15,475 bases of DNA from JBECKR01 sp040235415 (lineage in GTDB: Bacteria > Acidobacteriota > Polarisedimenticolia > Polarisedimenticolales > Polarisedimenticolaceae): positions 1 through 15,475 of the forward strand of contig JBECKR010000426.1 in the NCBI GenBank assembly GCA_040235415.1, read 5' to 3'. The notes under the pieces were generated by a model that was given only the letters and a program-made list of their open reading frames with translations, had not been told where the DNA came from and made no database searches. Made by a program: the position numbers and the translations under genes. Numbering within the stretch: the stretch's first letter is position 1; the number at the start of each line of letters is the position of its first letter. Shown piece by piece: positions 7,419-15,475 of the stretch.

Positions 7419-7441
7419 AAATGGGGGACGTTCCCCTATTT
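7419..7441. repeat. AAAT-GGGGA-CGT-TCCCC-ATTT palindrome containing the sucD stop codon
   Basis: The stem GGGGA (7424-7428) pairs with TCCCC (7432-7436) around a CGT loop. A G-T wobble and four more A-T pairs (AAAT with ATTT) extend it to 23 bp. The sucD TAG stop (7438-7436) lies in the arm. On both strands the hairpin ends in an A/T tract, so it could attenuate transcription between sucD and ndk. Confidence 0.75.
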
Positions 7442-8311
7442 GTGGCCGAGCACGCCCTGCACGGTCTCGCCGATCGTCGCCGGGGTGTCGACGACGTGGA
7501 TGCCGGCCTCGCGCAGCGCCTTCATCTTCTCCGCCGCCGTCCCCTTGCCGCCGCTGATGATCGCGCCGGCGTGCCCCATGCGTCGCCCGGGCGGCGCGGT
7601 CTGCCCGGCGATGAACGCGACGACCGGCTTCGTCACCCGCCGCGTCACGAATTCGGCCGCCTCCTCCTCGGCCGTCCCGCCGATCTCGCCGATCATCACG
7701 ATCGCCTCGGTGTCGGGATCTTCCTGGTAGAGGCCGAGCATGTCGATGAAGTTCGTCCCCACGATCGGATCGCCGCCGATACCGACGCAGGTCGATTGCC
7801 CGACGCCGAGCGTCGTGAGCTGGCCGACCGCCTCGTAGGTCAGCGTCCCGGAGCGTGAGACGACGCCGACCGGTCCGGGCGTGTGGATGTGCCCGGGCAT
7901 GATGCCGATCTTGCACTCCCCGGGCGTGATGATGCCCGGGCAATTCGGCCCGATGAGCCGCGTCTCGCGCCCCTCGAGGAACCGGGACACCCGCACCATG
8001 TCGAGGGCCGGAATCCCCTCGGTGATGCACACCACCAGCGGCACCCCCGCCGCGGCCGCCTCCATGATCGCGTCCGCGGCGAACGGCGGCGGCACGAAGA
8101 TGACGCTCGCGTTGGCGCCGGTCTTCGCGACCGCGTCCGCGACGGTGTCGAACACCGGAATGCCGCCGACCTCCTGTCCGCCCTTTCCGGGCGTGACGCC
8201 CGCGACGACCTCGGTGCCGTACTTCACGCACTGCTGCGTGTGGAACGTTCCTTCCTTCCCGGTGATCCCCTGCACGAGGAGGCGGGTTGCGCTACCGACC
8301 AGGACCGCCAT
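7436..8311 (-). CDS. sucD: Succinyl-CoA synthetase (ADP/GDP-forming) alpha subunit
   Basis: The 291-residue subunit carries the CoA-binding Rossmann motif GITGKEG (15-21), the GPNCPG turn (121-126), the SRSGTLTYE motif and the phosphorylated active-site His247 in MGHAGAI. With SucC it forms the TCA-cycle enzyme that interconverts succinyl-CoA and succinate while making ATP or GTP. It starts at an ATG only 3 bp after the sucC stop. Its ribosome binding site GGGGAGGTGA overlaps the end of sucC, so translation is coupled. The last codon and the TAG stop fall in a palindromic repeat. Confidence 0.98.
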   Translation of the reverse strand: MAVLVGSATRLLVQGITGKEGTFHTQQCVKYGTEVVAGVTPGKGGQEVGGIPVFDTVADAVAKTGANASVIFVPPPFAADAIMEAAAAGVPLVVCITEGIPALDMVRVSRFLEGRETRLIGPNCPGIITPGECKIGIMPGHIHTPGPVGVVSRSGTLTYEAVGQLTTLGVGQSTCVGIGGDPIVGTNFIDMLGLYQEDPDTEAIVMIGEIGGTAEEEAAEFVTRRVTKPVVAFIAGQTAPPGRRMGHAGAIISGGKGTAAEKMKALREAGIHVVDTPATIGETVQGVLGHK

Positions 8312-8314
8312 GTC

Positions 8315-9538
8315 TCACCTCCCCTGCGCCGCGGCGACGACCTTCTCGGCCGCGTCCTTCATGCCGTCCGCGACCAGGAACTTCAGGCCGGAGGACTTGA
8401 GGATCTCCTTGCCTTGACCGACGTTCGTGCCCTCGAGCCGGACCACCACCGGGACCTCGACACCGACCGCCTTGGCGGCATCGACGACCCCCCGGGCCAC
8501 GACGTCGCAACGCATGATGCCGCCGAAGATGTTGATCAGCACCGCCTTCACGCTGTCGTCGGACAACAGGATCTTGAACGCCGCGGTCACCGCCTCGGTC
8601 GACGCGCCGCCGCCGACGTCCAGGAAGTTCGCGGGACTGCCGCCGTGGTGCTTGATGATGTCCATCGTGCCCATGGCGAGCCCGGCGCCGTTGACCATGC
8701 AGCCGACGTTTCCGTCGAGCTTGATGTAGTTCAGACCGAATCTCGACGCCTCGACCTCGAGCGGATCCTCCTCCGCGAGATCGCGCAGCTCCTTGACGTC
8801 GGGGTGGCGGTAGAGCGCGTTGTCGTCGAAGTTCATCTTGGCGTCGAGCGCCAGGACGCGTCCGTCGCCGGTCACGACGAGCGGGTTGATCTCGACCAGC
8901 GACGCATCGGTGCCCATGAAGGTGTCGTACACCCCCTTGGCGAGCTTCACGAACGGACCCACGAGCGCCGGGGCCAGCCCGAGTCCGAACGCGAGCTTGC
9001 GGCCGATCCAGGGCGAGAATCCGACCCTGGGGTCGACCTCGATCTTCAGGATCGCCTCGGGACGCTCCGCCGCGACCTTCTCGATCTCCATCCCGCCTTC
9101 GGCGCTGGCGATGAACACCGGGGCCTCGACCGCACGATCCAAGAGCATCGCGAGGTAGTACTCCTTCCGGATGTCCATGCCCTCCTCGACCAGGACGCGC
9201 CGCACCTCGCGCCCCTCGGGTCCGCTCTGGTGCGTCACGAGGACGTTGCCGAGCATGAGCTTGGCGTGCGCCTCGGCGGCGGCCGCGTCCTTCACCACGA
9301 CCACGCCCCCGAGCGCCTTGTCGCCGGCCGGGCGCATTACCGGCTCCCGGCTCGCCTTGTTCCGGATCGTCCCCTTGCCGCGACCGCCGGCGTGGATCTG
9401 CGCCTTGACGACCACGGTGCCGCCGAGCCGTTTCGCGATGTCGAGCGCCTCCTGCGGGGTCGCGGCGACCTCGCCTCGCGGCACCGGCACCCCGAAGCGC
9501 GCGAACACGCCCTTCGCCTGGTACTCGTGGATCTTCAC
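8315..9538 (-). CDS. sucC: Succinyl-CoA synthetase (ADP/GDP-forming) beta subunit
   Basis: The ATP-grasp subunit starts at VKIHEYQAKGVFARFGVPVPRG and contains the glycine-rich nucleotide loop HAGGRGKG, the EINPLV metal-site motif, the GFGxxMVNGAGLAMGTMD-type region and the CoA-ligase-domain motif FGGIMRCD. I place the start at the GTG at 9538, because GAGGAGG lies six bases upstream and family members begin with exactly this MxIHEYQ sequence. A TTG-, CTG- or ATG-type upstream extension would add about 19 basic residues not seen in the family. At 407 residues it is somewhat longer than the roughly 390 of E. coli; the extra length includes the stretch after GGRGKG. First gene of sucC-sucD-ndk. 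Confidence 0.97.
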   Translation of the reverse strand: MKIHEYQAKGVFARFGVPVPRGEVAATPQEALDIAKRLGGTVVVKAQIHAGGRGKGTIRNKASREPVMRPAGDKALGGVVVVKDAAAAEAHAKLMLGNVLVTHQSGPEGREVRRVLVEEGMDIRKEYYLAMLLDRAVEAPVFIASAEGGMEIEKVAAERPEAILKIEVDPRVGFSPWIGRKLAFGLGLAPALVGPFVKLAKGVYDTFMGTDASLVEINPLVVTGDGRVLALDAKMNFDDNALYRHPDVKELRDLAEEDPLEVEASRFGLNYIKLDGNVGCMVNGAGLAMGTMDIIKHHGGSPANFLDVGGGASTEAVTAAFKILLSDDSVKAVLINIFGGIMRCDVVARGVVDAAKAVGVEVPVVVRLEGTNVGQGKEILKSSGLKFLVADGMKDAAEKVVAAAQGR

Positions 9539-9676
9539 GGACTGGCCTCCTCGAGCTCGACCCGGGAGGCGGTCGCGGCGCCCGGCCCGCGCCACGGCCG
9601 ATTGGGGGCCGAGCTAAGTATCGGAAACGGCTTCACTTGCGCGTCTCACCGAAGGTGCGGCGCAGCAAGGCGGGCG

Positions 9677-9703
9677 ATTATAGGACAGGCGGGAGGACGC
9701 CTG
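9677..9703 (-). promoter_or_regulatory. Candidate sucCD-ndk promoter with a dyad in the spacer
   Basis: The minus strand carries a perfect TATAAT (9682-9677) about 138 bp upstream of the sucC start. A weak -35 candidate, CTGGCA, lies 19 bp further up. A 6-bp inverted repeat, CAGGCG with CGCCTG (9686-9703), fills the region between the boxes and could bind a regulator. The 274-bp stretch 9539-9812 between sucC and the divergent phosphodiesterase holds nothing else I can identify. Confidence 0.4.
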
Positions 9704-9812
9704 CCAGGAACGAACGCCGCGCGGCGTCGTCCGTTGCCGCCCGGGGAGGTTTGCGGGAGCGGCCGTCGCTCGGTCAGGCTCGTGGCGGGGGGCGGCCGCG
9801 GAGAGGCGCATC

Positions 9813-10622
9813 GTGCACCCGTTCTTCGACGTCCCGACGCCGTTCGTGCTGGCCCATCGCGGCGCGTCGGCGATCGCGCCCGAGAACACGCTCGCCGCGT
9901 TCGAGCGCGCGCTCGCTGCGGGCGCCGCGGTGCTCGAGAGCGACGTTCGCGCGACGCGCGACGGCGTGCCGGTGCTGCTCCACGCCCCGGATCTCGCGCG
10001 CACCACGGACGGCCACGGCGCGGTCGGGGATCTGGACCTCGACGGGGTCGGGACGCTCGATGCGGGATGCCGCTTCTCACCGGACGGCGGGCGCACGTTT
10101 CCCTATCGCGGACGCGGAATTCGGGTCCCCACGCTCGACGAGGCCCTCGCGGCGTTCCCCGACGCCCGTTTCAACCTCGAGGTCAAGGGCGCGGATCCGG
10201 GGCTCGCCGCCGCCGTGGTCGCGATCGTCGCCCGGCGCCGGCGCCCCGAGCGAACGCTCCTGACCGCCGGAGACGACGCGGTGATGCGCGCGCTGCGCGA
10301 CCGCGTGACCGCCGGCCGGCTCGAGGTCGCGCTGGGCGCTTCCGAGGGCGAGGCGCGCGCGTTCATCGCCTCGTCGCGGCGGCGGGCGGCTCCTCCCGCG
10401 GGCCCGATGGCGCTCCAGGTCCCCGTCGAGCACGACGGGGAGCGGATCGTCTCGACCGACCTCGTGGCGCACGCCCACCGGCACGGCGTCCAGGTCCACG
10501 TCTGGGTCGTCAACGACCCGGCACAGGCCCTCGACCTCCTCGCGCTCGGCGTCGACGCGCTCGTCACCGACGACCCGGGCCGCATCGTCCCGGTCTGCCG
10601 CGCCGCCGCGCGCGGTGTCTGA
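9813..10622 (+). CDS. Glycerophosphodiester phosphodiesterase (GDPD/UgpQ-like)
   Basis: The 269-residue protein has the complete GDPD active site: AHRGAS with catalytic His15, PENT (23-26), the metal ligands Glu42 and Asp44 in LESDV, the second catalytic His57 in LLHAPD, and Glu123 in NLEVKG. The C-terminal strands VHVWVVND and GVDALVTDDP complete the TIM barrel. The family splits glycerophosphodiesters to glycerol-3-phosphate and an alcohol. No signal peptide or membrane helix is seen, so it is probably cytoplasmic. The GTG start has GGAGAGG six bases upstream. The final Gly-Val and TGA are encoded by the palindromic repeat shared with the convergent rnhB gene. Divergent from sucC. Confidence 0.93.
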   Translation: MHPFFDVPTPFVLAHRGASAIAPENTLAAFERALAAGAAVLESDVRATRDGVPVLLHAPDLARTTDGHGAVGDLDLDGVGTLDAGCRFSPDGGRTFPYRGRGIRVPTLDEALAAFPDARFNLEVKGADPGLAAAVVAIVARRRRPERTLLTAGDDAVMRALRDRVTAGRLEVALGASEGEARAFIASSRRRAAPPAGPMALQVPVEHDGERIVSTDLVAHAHRHGVQVHVWVVNDPAQALDLLALGVDALVTDDPGRIVPVCRAAARGV

Positions 10623-10639
10623 CACCGGTGTCAGACACC
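10614..10639. repeat. Perfect 26-bp palindrome made of two GGTGTCNGACACC cores, shared stop for two convergent genes
   Basis: Core 10614-10626 (centre T) abuts core 10627-10639 (centre A), and the whole is its own reverse complement. Read from the left it gives Gly-Val-stop to the phosphodiesterase (TGA 10620-10622). Read from the right it gives Gly-Val-stop to rnhB (TGA 10633-10631). The two stop codons are eight bases apart. It may also form a hairpin or cruciform acting as a two-way terminator, though no T run follows. Confidence 0.95.
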
Positions 10640-11284
10640 CTCGTCGAACAGCCTCGGGTGCGGAAGCAGCGTGAACGAGCGGCGATGACACGGGGACGGT
10701 CCGAGCGCGCGGAGCGCCGCGCGGTGCGAGGCGGTCGCGTACCCCTTGTGCTCGGCGAGTCCGTATCCCGGGAACGCCGCGTCGAGATCGAGCATCCAGG
10801 CATCGCGAACCGTCTTCGCGAGAATCGAGGCCGCCGCGATGACGTGGCACCGCGCGTCCCCGCCCACGATCCCGTCCTGCGGGCAGTCGATCCCCGGAAT
10901 CGTGCGAGCGTCGACCAGCACGTGGTCGGGAGCGACCGCGAGGCCGACGACCGCGCGACGCATCGCCTCGAGCGAGGCGCGGTAGATGTTGAGGCGGTCG
11001 ATCTCTTCGGGATCGACCCGCGCGACCGACCACGCGACCGCGGACACCCGGATCCGGGACGCGAGCTCGAGCCGCCGCTCCGGCGCGAGCCGTTTGGAGT
11101 CGTTCACCCCCTCGAGCCGGAACTCGGGCGCGAACACGACCGCCGCCGCGACGACCGGCCCCGCCAGCGGGCCCACCCCCGCTTCGTCGACCCCGGCGAC
11201 GCGCGCGCGGCCCGCGGCCCACAGCACGCGCTCCCGCTCGAGCAGCCTCCGAAGCCGCTGCCCTTCCGAGCGCGACGGACTCAT
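10631..11284 (-). CDS. rnhB: Ribonuclease HII
   Basis: The 217-residue protein aligns along its length with RNase HII. The catalytic carboxylates are Asp33-Glu34 in GVDEAG, Asp125 in VLVDAR and Asp143 in GGDARC. NDSKRL, AASILAKTVRD and HKGYATASH are also typical. The enzyme nicks 5' of ribonucleotides in DNA to start their removal and trims RNA-DNA hybrids. The GRG motif that reads the RNA-DNA junction is GVG here (36-38); the Arg codon is replaced by GTG. The ATG start overlaps the stop of the DUF309 gene as ATGA. The C-terminal Gly-Val and stop come from the shared palindrome. Confidence 0.95.
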   Translation of the reverse strand: MSPSRSEGQRLRRLLERERVLWAAGRARVAGVDEAGVGPLAGPVVAAAVVFAPEFRLEGVNDSKRLAPERRLELASRIRVSAVAWSVARVDPEEIDRLNIYRASLEAMRRAVVGLAVAPDHVLVDARTIPGIDCPQDGIVGGDARCHVIAAASILAKTVRDAWMLDLDAAFPGYGLAEHKGYATASHRAALRALGPSPCHRRSFTLLPHPRLFDEGV

Positions 11285-11673
11285 CGTGGCTCCCCGGGGC
11301 GCGCGTCGAGGTCGACTCCGGCGATCGTCGGCCGCGCCGCCTCCCCCGCCACCGCGGCGCGCGTCGCGACGACCAACGTCTCGACGTCGAGCCCGGCGTG
11401 CCGCGGGGCGAAGGCCTCGAGGTTGCGGCAGGCGCGCTCTCCCACCGTCCGCGCGCCGGCCGCGTTCCCGCGCCTGCAATGCTCGAGGGCGACCGCCGCC
11501 TGCACGAGTCCCTGCCAGAACCTGCGGTCGGCGCCGTCGTAGTCGCGCCACAGCGCCTCGAGGAGCTCGTGGGCCTCGAAGTACAGCCCGGAGTCGAACG
11601 CCTCGGCGAACGCTCCGAAGCGCGGGTCGCGCCGGGCCGCGGCGGCGTCGTGGAGCGACGCGGGGCGGTGCAC
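11281..11673 (-). CDS. DUF309 domain protein
   Basis: The 130-residue protein shows the DUF309 core: FDSGLYFEAHELLEALWRD (about 26-44), then FWQGLVQAAVALEHCRRGN (52-70) and a following helix. It is all-helical and probably cytoplasmic, with no signal or membrane segment. The His-Glu of EAHE and the His of ALEH are the residues usually kept in this family, and a metal-binding role has been a reasonable suspicion for such patterns; no reaction is established that I know of. It starts at a GTG 12 bp after the gpmI stop without an obvious ribosome binding site and overlaps rnhB by four bases, so it is the middle gene of a gpmI-DUF309-rnhB operon. Confidence 0.85.
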   Translation of the reverse strand: MHRPASLHDAAAARRDPRFGAFAEAFDSGLYFEAHELLEALWRDYDGADRRFWQGLVQAAVALEHCRRGNAAGARTVGERACRNLEAFAPRHAGLDVETLVVATRAAVAGEAARPTIAGVDLDARPGEPR

Positions 11674-11685
11674 CGCGGCGGCGTC

Positions 11686-13335
<1,650 letters not shown>

Positions 13336-13450
13336 GGTGATCTCTCCCGCGTACCGCGTCAGGATACCACTCGGGTCCGTCCGGTCCCGCCGGTGGAACG
13401 CCGCGGTCACCCGTTCCTTGATCTCCGTCAAGGACGGTCGCGGGCGAAGG

Positions 13451-13459
13451 TACTATAAC
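13451..13459 (+). promoter_or_regulatory. Candidate -10 region for the ferredoxin gene
   Basis: TACTATAAC offers two overlapping -10-like hexamers (TACTAT, TATAAC) about 65 bp upstream of the ferredoxin start, in the 188-bp divergent gap with gpmI. No good -35 box at standard spacing is visible. Apart from this and a possible gpmI -10 on the other strand, I see nothing else in the gap. Confidence 0.35.
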
Positions 13460-13523
13460 GGCCGTCGAGTTCGGCGCCGGGCCGGCGACTCGGCCCGCGG
13501 CCGGATGGAAGGAGACCCTACTC

Positions 13524-13790
13524 ATGACTTTCGTGATCACGCAGCCGTGCATCGGCACGAAGGACACCGCCTGCGTGGACGTCTGTCCGGTCGACTGCAT
13601 CCACCCGACCAAGGACGAGCCGGAATTCGGGGACGCCGAGATGCTCTACATCGACCCGGACGAGTGCATCGACTGCGGAGCGTGCGAGCCCGCCTGCCCG
13701 GTCGAGGCGATCTTCGAGGAGGAGGCCGTCCCGGACGACCAGAAGAAGTACACGCAGATCAACGCCGACTGGTACAAGAACCGGAAGTAG
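13524..13790 (+). CDS. fdxA: Seven-iron ferredoxin ([3Fe-4S][4Fe-4S], FdxA type)
   Basis: The 88-residue, acidic protein has eight cysteines. By comparison with Azotobacter ferredoxin I, Cys9, Cys17 and Cys58 should hold a [3Fe-4S] cluster, and Cys21, Cys48, Cys51 and Cys54 a [4Fe-4S] cluster, with Cys25 free. The motifs are CIGTKDTACVDVCPVDC and CIDCGACEPACP. The residue where an eight-iron ferredoxin would have the second cysteine of the first cluster is Thr12, which supports the 3Fe form. It lacks the roughly 20-residue C-terminal tail of the Azotobacter protein. It is a soluble low-potential electron carrier with unknown partner. AAGGAGA lies before the ATG at a spacing of about eight. 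Confidence 0.95.
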   Translation: MTFVITQPCIGTKDTACVDVCPVDCIHPTKDEPEFGDAEMLYIDPDECIDCGACEPACPVEAIFEEEAVPDDQKKYTQINADWYKNRK

Positions 13791-13801
13791 CGGGCGCCCC
13801 G

Positions 13802-13815
13802 GGGGGGCGCCCCCC
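13802..13815. terminator. GC-only hairpin after the ferredoxin gene, possible terminator
   Basis: GGGGGGCGCCCCCC is a 14-bp perfect palindrome 12 bp after the ferredoxin stop, next to a second GGGCGCCCC. There is no T run, so intrinsic termination is doubtful. Confidence 0.3.
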
Positions 13816-13833
13816 GATCTCGGGGCGAGCGTG

Positions 13834-13839
13834 TATCGT
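13834..13839 (+). promoter_or_regulatory. Candidate -10 box of a leaderless promoter for the methyltransferase
   Basis: TATCGT ends eight bases before the ATG at 13848, with no ribosome binding site between. The spacing is as for the ABC transporter and kmo genes. No -35 box is clear. Confidence 0.35.
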
Positions 13840-13847
13840 GGGGCGGC

Positions 13848-14573
13848 ATGAGCCTGCTCGTTCCGCCGCGCCGTCACGACGCCGAGTGGATGGACCGCAC
13901 CGACAACACGGCCGAGGTCCTCCGCCCGGCGCTCGCCGACCTGGCGCGGGTCAACCGCCTGCTCGGAGGCCGCCGCGCGCTGCTCGGCGCCCTCCGTCCC
14001 TATCTCGCGGACGTGCCTTCGGGCGGCACGTTCGATCTCCTCGACATCGGCACCGGCGGAGCCGATCTCCCCGCGGCGGTCGTGCGGGCGGCGCGGCGCG
14101 CGGGTCGGCGCGTCCGGATCGTCGCGGTCGACGTCGATCCGGTCGTGAGCCGCCTCGCGGAGGAAGGGTGTCGCCGCATCCCCGAGGTCACGGTGCTGCG
14201 GGCGGATGCGCGGCGTCTGCCGTTCCGGGCCGGGAGCTTCGACGTCGTGACGGCGTCGCTGTTCCTGCATCATTTCCGCCACGACGACGTCGTCGCGCTG
14301 CTGCGGGGGTTCCGCGGGCTCGCGCGCCGGGCCGTCGTCGTGAACGACCTCGAGCGCAGCTTGGTCCCGTGGGCGTTGTTCTCGATCGCGAGCCGGTTGA
14401 CGCTGCGCCACCCGATGACGCGCAACGACGGCCCGCTGTCGATCCTTCGCGGGTTCACGGCCGAGGAGCTGCACGCCGCCGCGGCCGAGGCGGGAGCGCC
14501 CGGCGCATGCGTCGCGAACCGTTTCCCGTACCGCCTGGTGCTGTCGATGCCCGCGGCGGAGCCGCCGGCGTGA
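13848..14573 (+). CDS. Class I SAM-dependent methyltransferase, type III PKS-associated kind
   Basis: The 241-residue protein has an N-terminal helical section (EWMDRTDNTAEVLRPALADLARVNRLLGG) and a Rossmann methyltransferase domain: motif I LLDIGTGGADL (64-74), acidic end of strand 2 at Asp95, ADARRLPF (119-126), and motif SLFLHHF (137-143). The N-terminal pattern and the following FAD-reductase gene, which overlaps by GTGA, match methyltransferases found in bacterial type III polyketide (alkylresorcinol, alkylpyrone or quinone-like lipid) clusters. O- or C-methylation of a polyketide ring is therefore the likely job, but no synthase gene is within the window, so this is inference. The start is likely leaderless. 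Confidence 0.85.
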   Translation: MSLLVPPRRHDAEWMDRTDNTAEVLRPALADLARVNRLLGGRRALLGALRPYLADVPSGGTFDLLDIGTGGADLPAAVVRAARRAGRRVRIVAVDVDPVVSRLAEEGCRRIPEVTVLRADARRLPFRAGSFDVVTASLFLHHFRHDDVVALLRGFRGLARRAVVVNDLERSLVPWALFSIASRLTLRHPMTRNDGPLSILRGFTAEELHAAAAEAGAPGACVANRFPYRLVLSMPAAEPPA

Positions 14574-15475
14574 ACCGCCGCGACGCGATCGTGCTCGGAG
14601 GGGGACCGGCCGGAGCCGCGGTCGCGACGCTCGCGGCACGCGCCGGGCTCCGCGTCCTGCTGCTCGAACGCGAGCGGTTCCCGCGAGACAAGGTGTGCGG
14701 AGAGTTCGTGTCGGCGGAGGGGTGTGCGGTGCTACGGCGGATCGGGGCGCTCCCGCGGCTGCTCCGGGCCGGCGCCGGCTGGATCGAGACGTTCCGCATG
14801 ACCGACCCGCACGGCCGGGAGATCCGCACGGTGCTGCCCGACCTCGGCGCCGGCGACGGCCGGGCGCTGGGAGTGTCCCGCGCCGTGCTCGACGCCGTGC
14901 TGCTCGATCTCGCGAGGGATGCCGGGACGGAGGTGATCGAGCAGGCCGTCGCGTCGCGACTCGACTTCGTGGACGGCCGGGTCGCGGCGGTGCGCTGGCG
15001 TCTGGCCGGCGAGCGCGGCGCCGAGCATGTGGCCCGGACTGCGGTCGTCGTCGCGGCCGACGGGCGGAAATCGCTCTTGGTGCGGACGTTCCACCCCGGC
15101 CTGGGCGATCCGATCCGCGCCGCGCACCACACCTGGTACGGTCTGGCGGCGCACCTCCCGGGACGCGCGGCGCGGCTCGAGGGCGCGGTCGAGCTGCATC
15201 TGTTCGACGGCGGCTACCTCGGGCTCAGCCACGTCGAGGGCGACCGCGTCAATCTCGCGCTCGTGGTGACGCGGCGGGCGCTCCGCGCCTGCGGCGGGTC
15301 GCCCGACCGCCTGCTCTCGGAGCGGCTCTCGGAGAATCCGGCCGTGGCCGAGGTGCTCGCCGGGCGGTCGCCGAGCGAGGGCTGGCGCAGCGTCGGGCCG
15401 CTGCGATTCGGCCTCCGGCTTCCGACCGCGCACGGCGCGCTCGCGGTCGGTGACGCGGCCGGGACGGTCGATCCG
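14570..15475 (+). CDS. FAD-dependent oxidoreductase, geranylgeranyl-reductase-like, 3' end beyond window
   Basis: The frame opens with GTG overlapping the methyltransferase stop and runs 302 codons to the window edge without a stop. It shows the FAD-binding motif GGGPAGA (10-16) with the strand-2 end LLLERERFPRDKVCGEFVS containing Cys43, as in geranylgeranyl reductases and related flavoproteins. Later come AADGRKS and, right at the edge, GDAAGTVDP, the start of the second flavin motif. The family reduces isoprenoid double bonds or hydroxylates and oxidises ring substrates. Next to a type III PKS-type methyltransferase it probably oxidises or tailors the polyketide product. Perhaps 60-100 residues are missing. 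Confidence 0.88.
   Translation, partial: MNRRDAIVLGGGPAGAAVATLAARAGLRVLLLERERFPRDKVCGEFVSAEGCAVLRRIGALPRLLRAGAGWIETFRMTDPHGREIRTVLPDLGAGDGRALGVSRAVLDAVLLDLARDAGTEVIEQAVASRLDFVDGRVAAVRWRLAGERGAEHVARTAVVVAADGRKSLLVRTFHPGLGDPIRAAHHTWYGLAAHLPGRAARLEGAVELHLFDGGYLGLSHVEGDRVNLALVVTRRALRACGGSPDRLLSERLSENPAVAEVLAGRSPSEGWRSVGPLRFGLRLPTAHGALAVGDAAGTVDP

Noticed and set aside
4417..10639. CRISPR interpretation of the repeated palindromes
   Set aside because: The copies are 1 to 4 kb apart or directly tandem, without regular spacers, and no cas gene is present.
7883..11542. Plus-strand open frame of over 1200 codons
   Set aside because: It lies antisense to sucD, sucC and rnhB and across the phosphodiesterase gene in the wrong frame. 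Its composition (Arg, Asp, His, Gly) is typical of a shadow frame in high-GC DNA.
13336..13431. Upstream TTG start adding 32 residues to gpmI
   Set aside because: The added residues do not look like the family N-terminus, and the GTG at 13335 has a good ribosome binding site.

Overview
This is a roughly 70% GC, tightly packed bacterial chromosomal segment. I recognise thirteen protein genes on both strands. There are no RNA genes, insertion sequences, phage genes or CRISPR arrays, and no gene-free stretch longer than about 275 bp. Placement is tentative. The GC content, a plant-type cofactor-independent phosphoglycerate mutase, a sucC-sucD-ndk operon, a methyltransferase/FAD-reductase pair of the type III polyketide kind and a bacterial kynurenine monooxygenase would fit an environmental Acidobacteriota- or Myxococcota-like lineage. 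Nothing seen fixes the phylum.

Layout. (1) 1-3018, minus strand: an MsbA-type lipid-exporting ABC transporter overlapping a GT39/ArnT-type membrane glycosyltransferase that runs off the left edge, an envelope-assembly pair. (2) 3069-4439, plus: a TPR protein fused to a methyltransferase. (3) 4468-5853, plus: kynurenine 3-monooxygenase, convergent with a LigB/DODA-type extradiol dioxygenase (5888-6670, minus), which lies downstream of a 40-residue single-span membrane protein (6707-6829, minus). (4) 6985-9538, minus: sucC-sucD-ndk, i.e. succinyl-CoA synthetase plus nucleoside diphosphate kinase, a substrate-level phosphorylation and NTP-balancing unit. (5) 9813-10622, plus: a glycerophosphodiester phosphodiesterase, convergent with a minus-strand operon gpmI-DUF309-rnhB (13335 down to 10631). 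(6) 13524-13790, plus: a seven-iron ferredoxin. (7) 13848-15475, plus: a methyltransferase overlapping an FAD-dependent geranylgeranyl-reductase-like enzyme cut by the right edge. Such pairs usually accompany a type III polyketide synthase.

The most unusual signal is not a gene. A 13-bp palindrome, GGTGTCNGACACC, occurs six times at four loci, always at the 3' end of a gene. At five gene ends the stop codon lies inside this element or its arms. Between the convergent phosphodiesterase and RNase HII genes, two cores form a perfect 26-bp palindrome that supplies the same Gly-Val-stop ending to both genes. A second palindrome family (GGGGA-CGT-TCCCC) contains the sucD stop codon, and a degenerate relative may follow ndk. 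These look like REP-type elements that settled at stop codons and may also act as bidirectional terminators.

Two kinds of translation start are visible. Genes inside operons mostly have GGAG-type ribosome binding sites. The ABC transporter, kynurenine monooxygenase and right-end methyltransferase instead have a TAnnnT -10-like hexamer 6 to 8 nt before ATG and no Shine-Dalgarno sequence, which suggests leaderless mRNAs.
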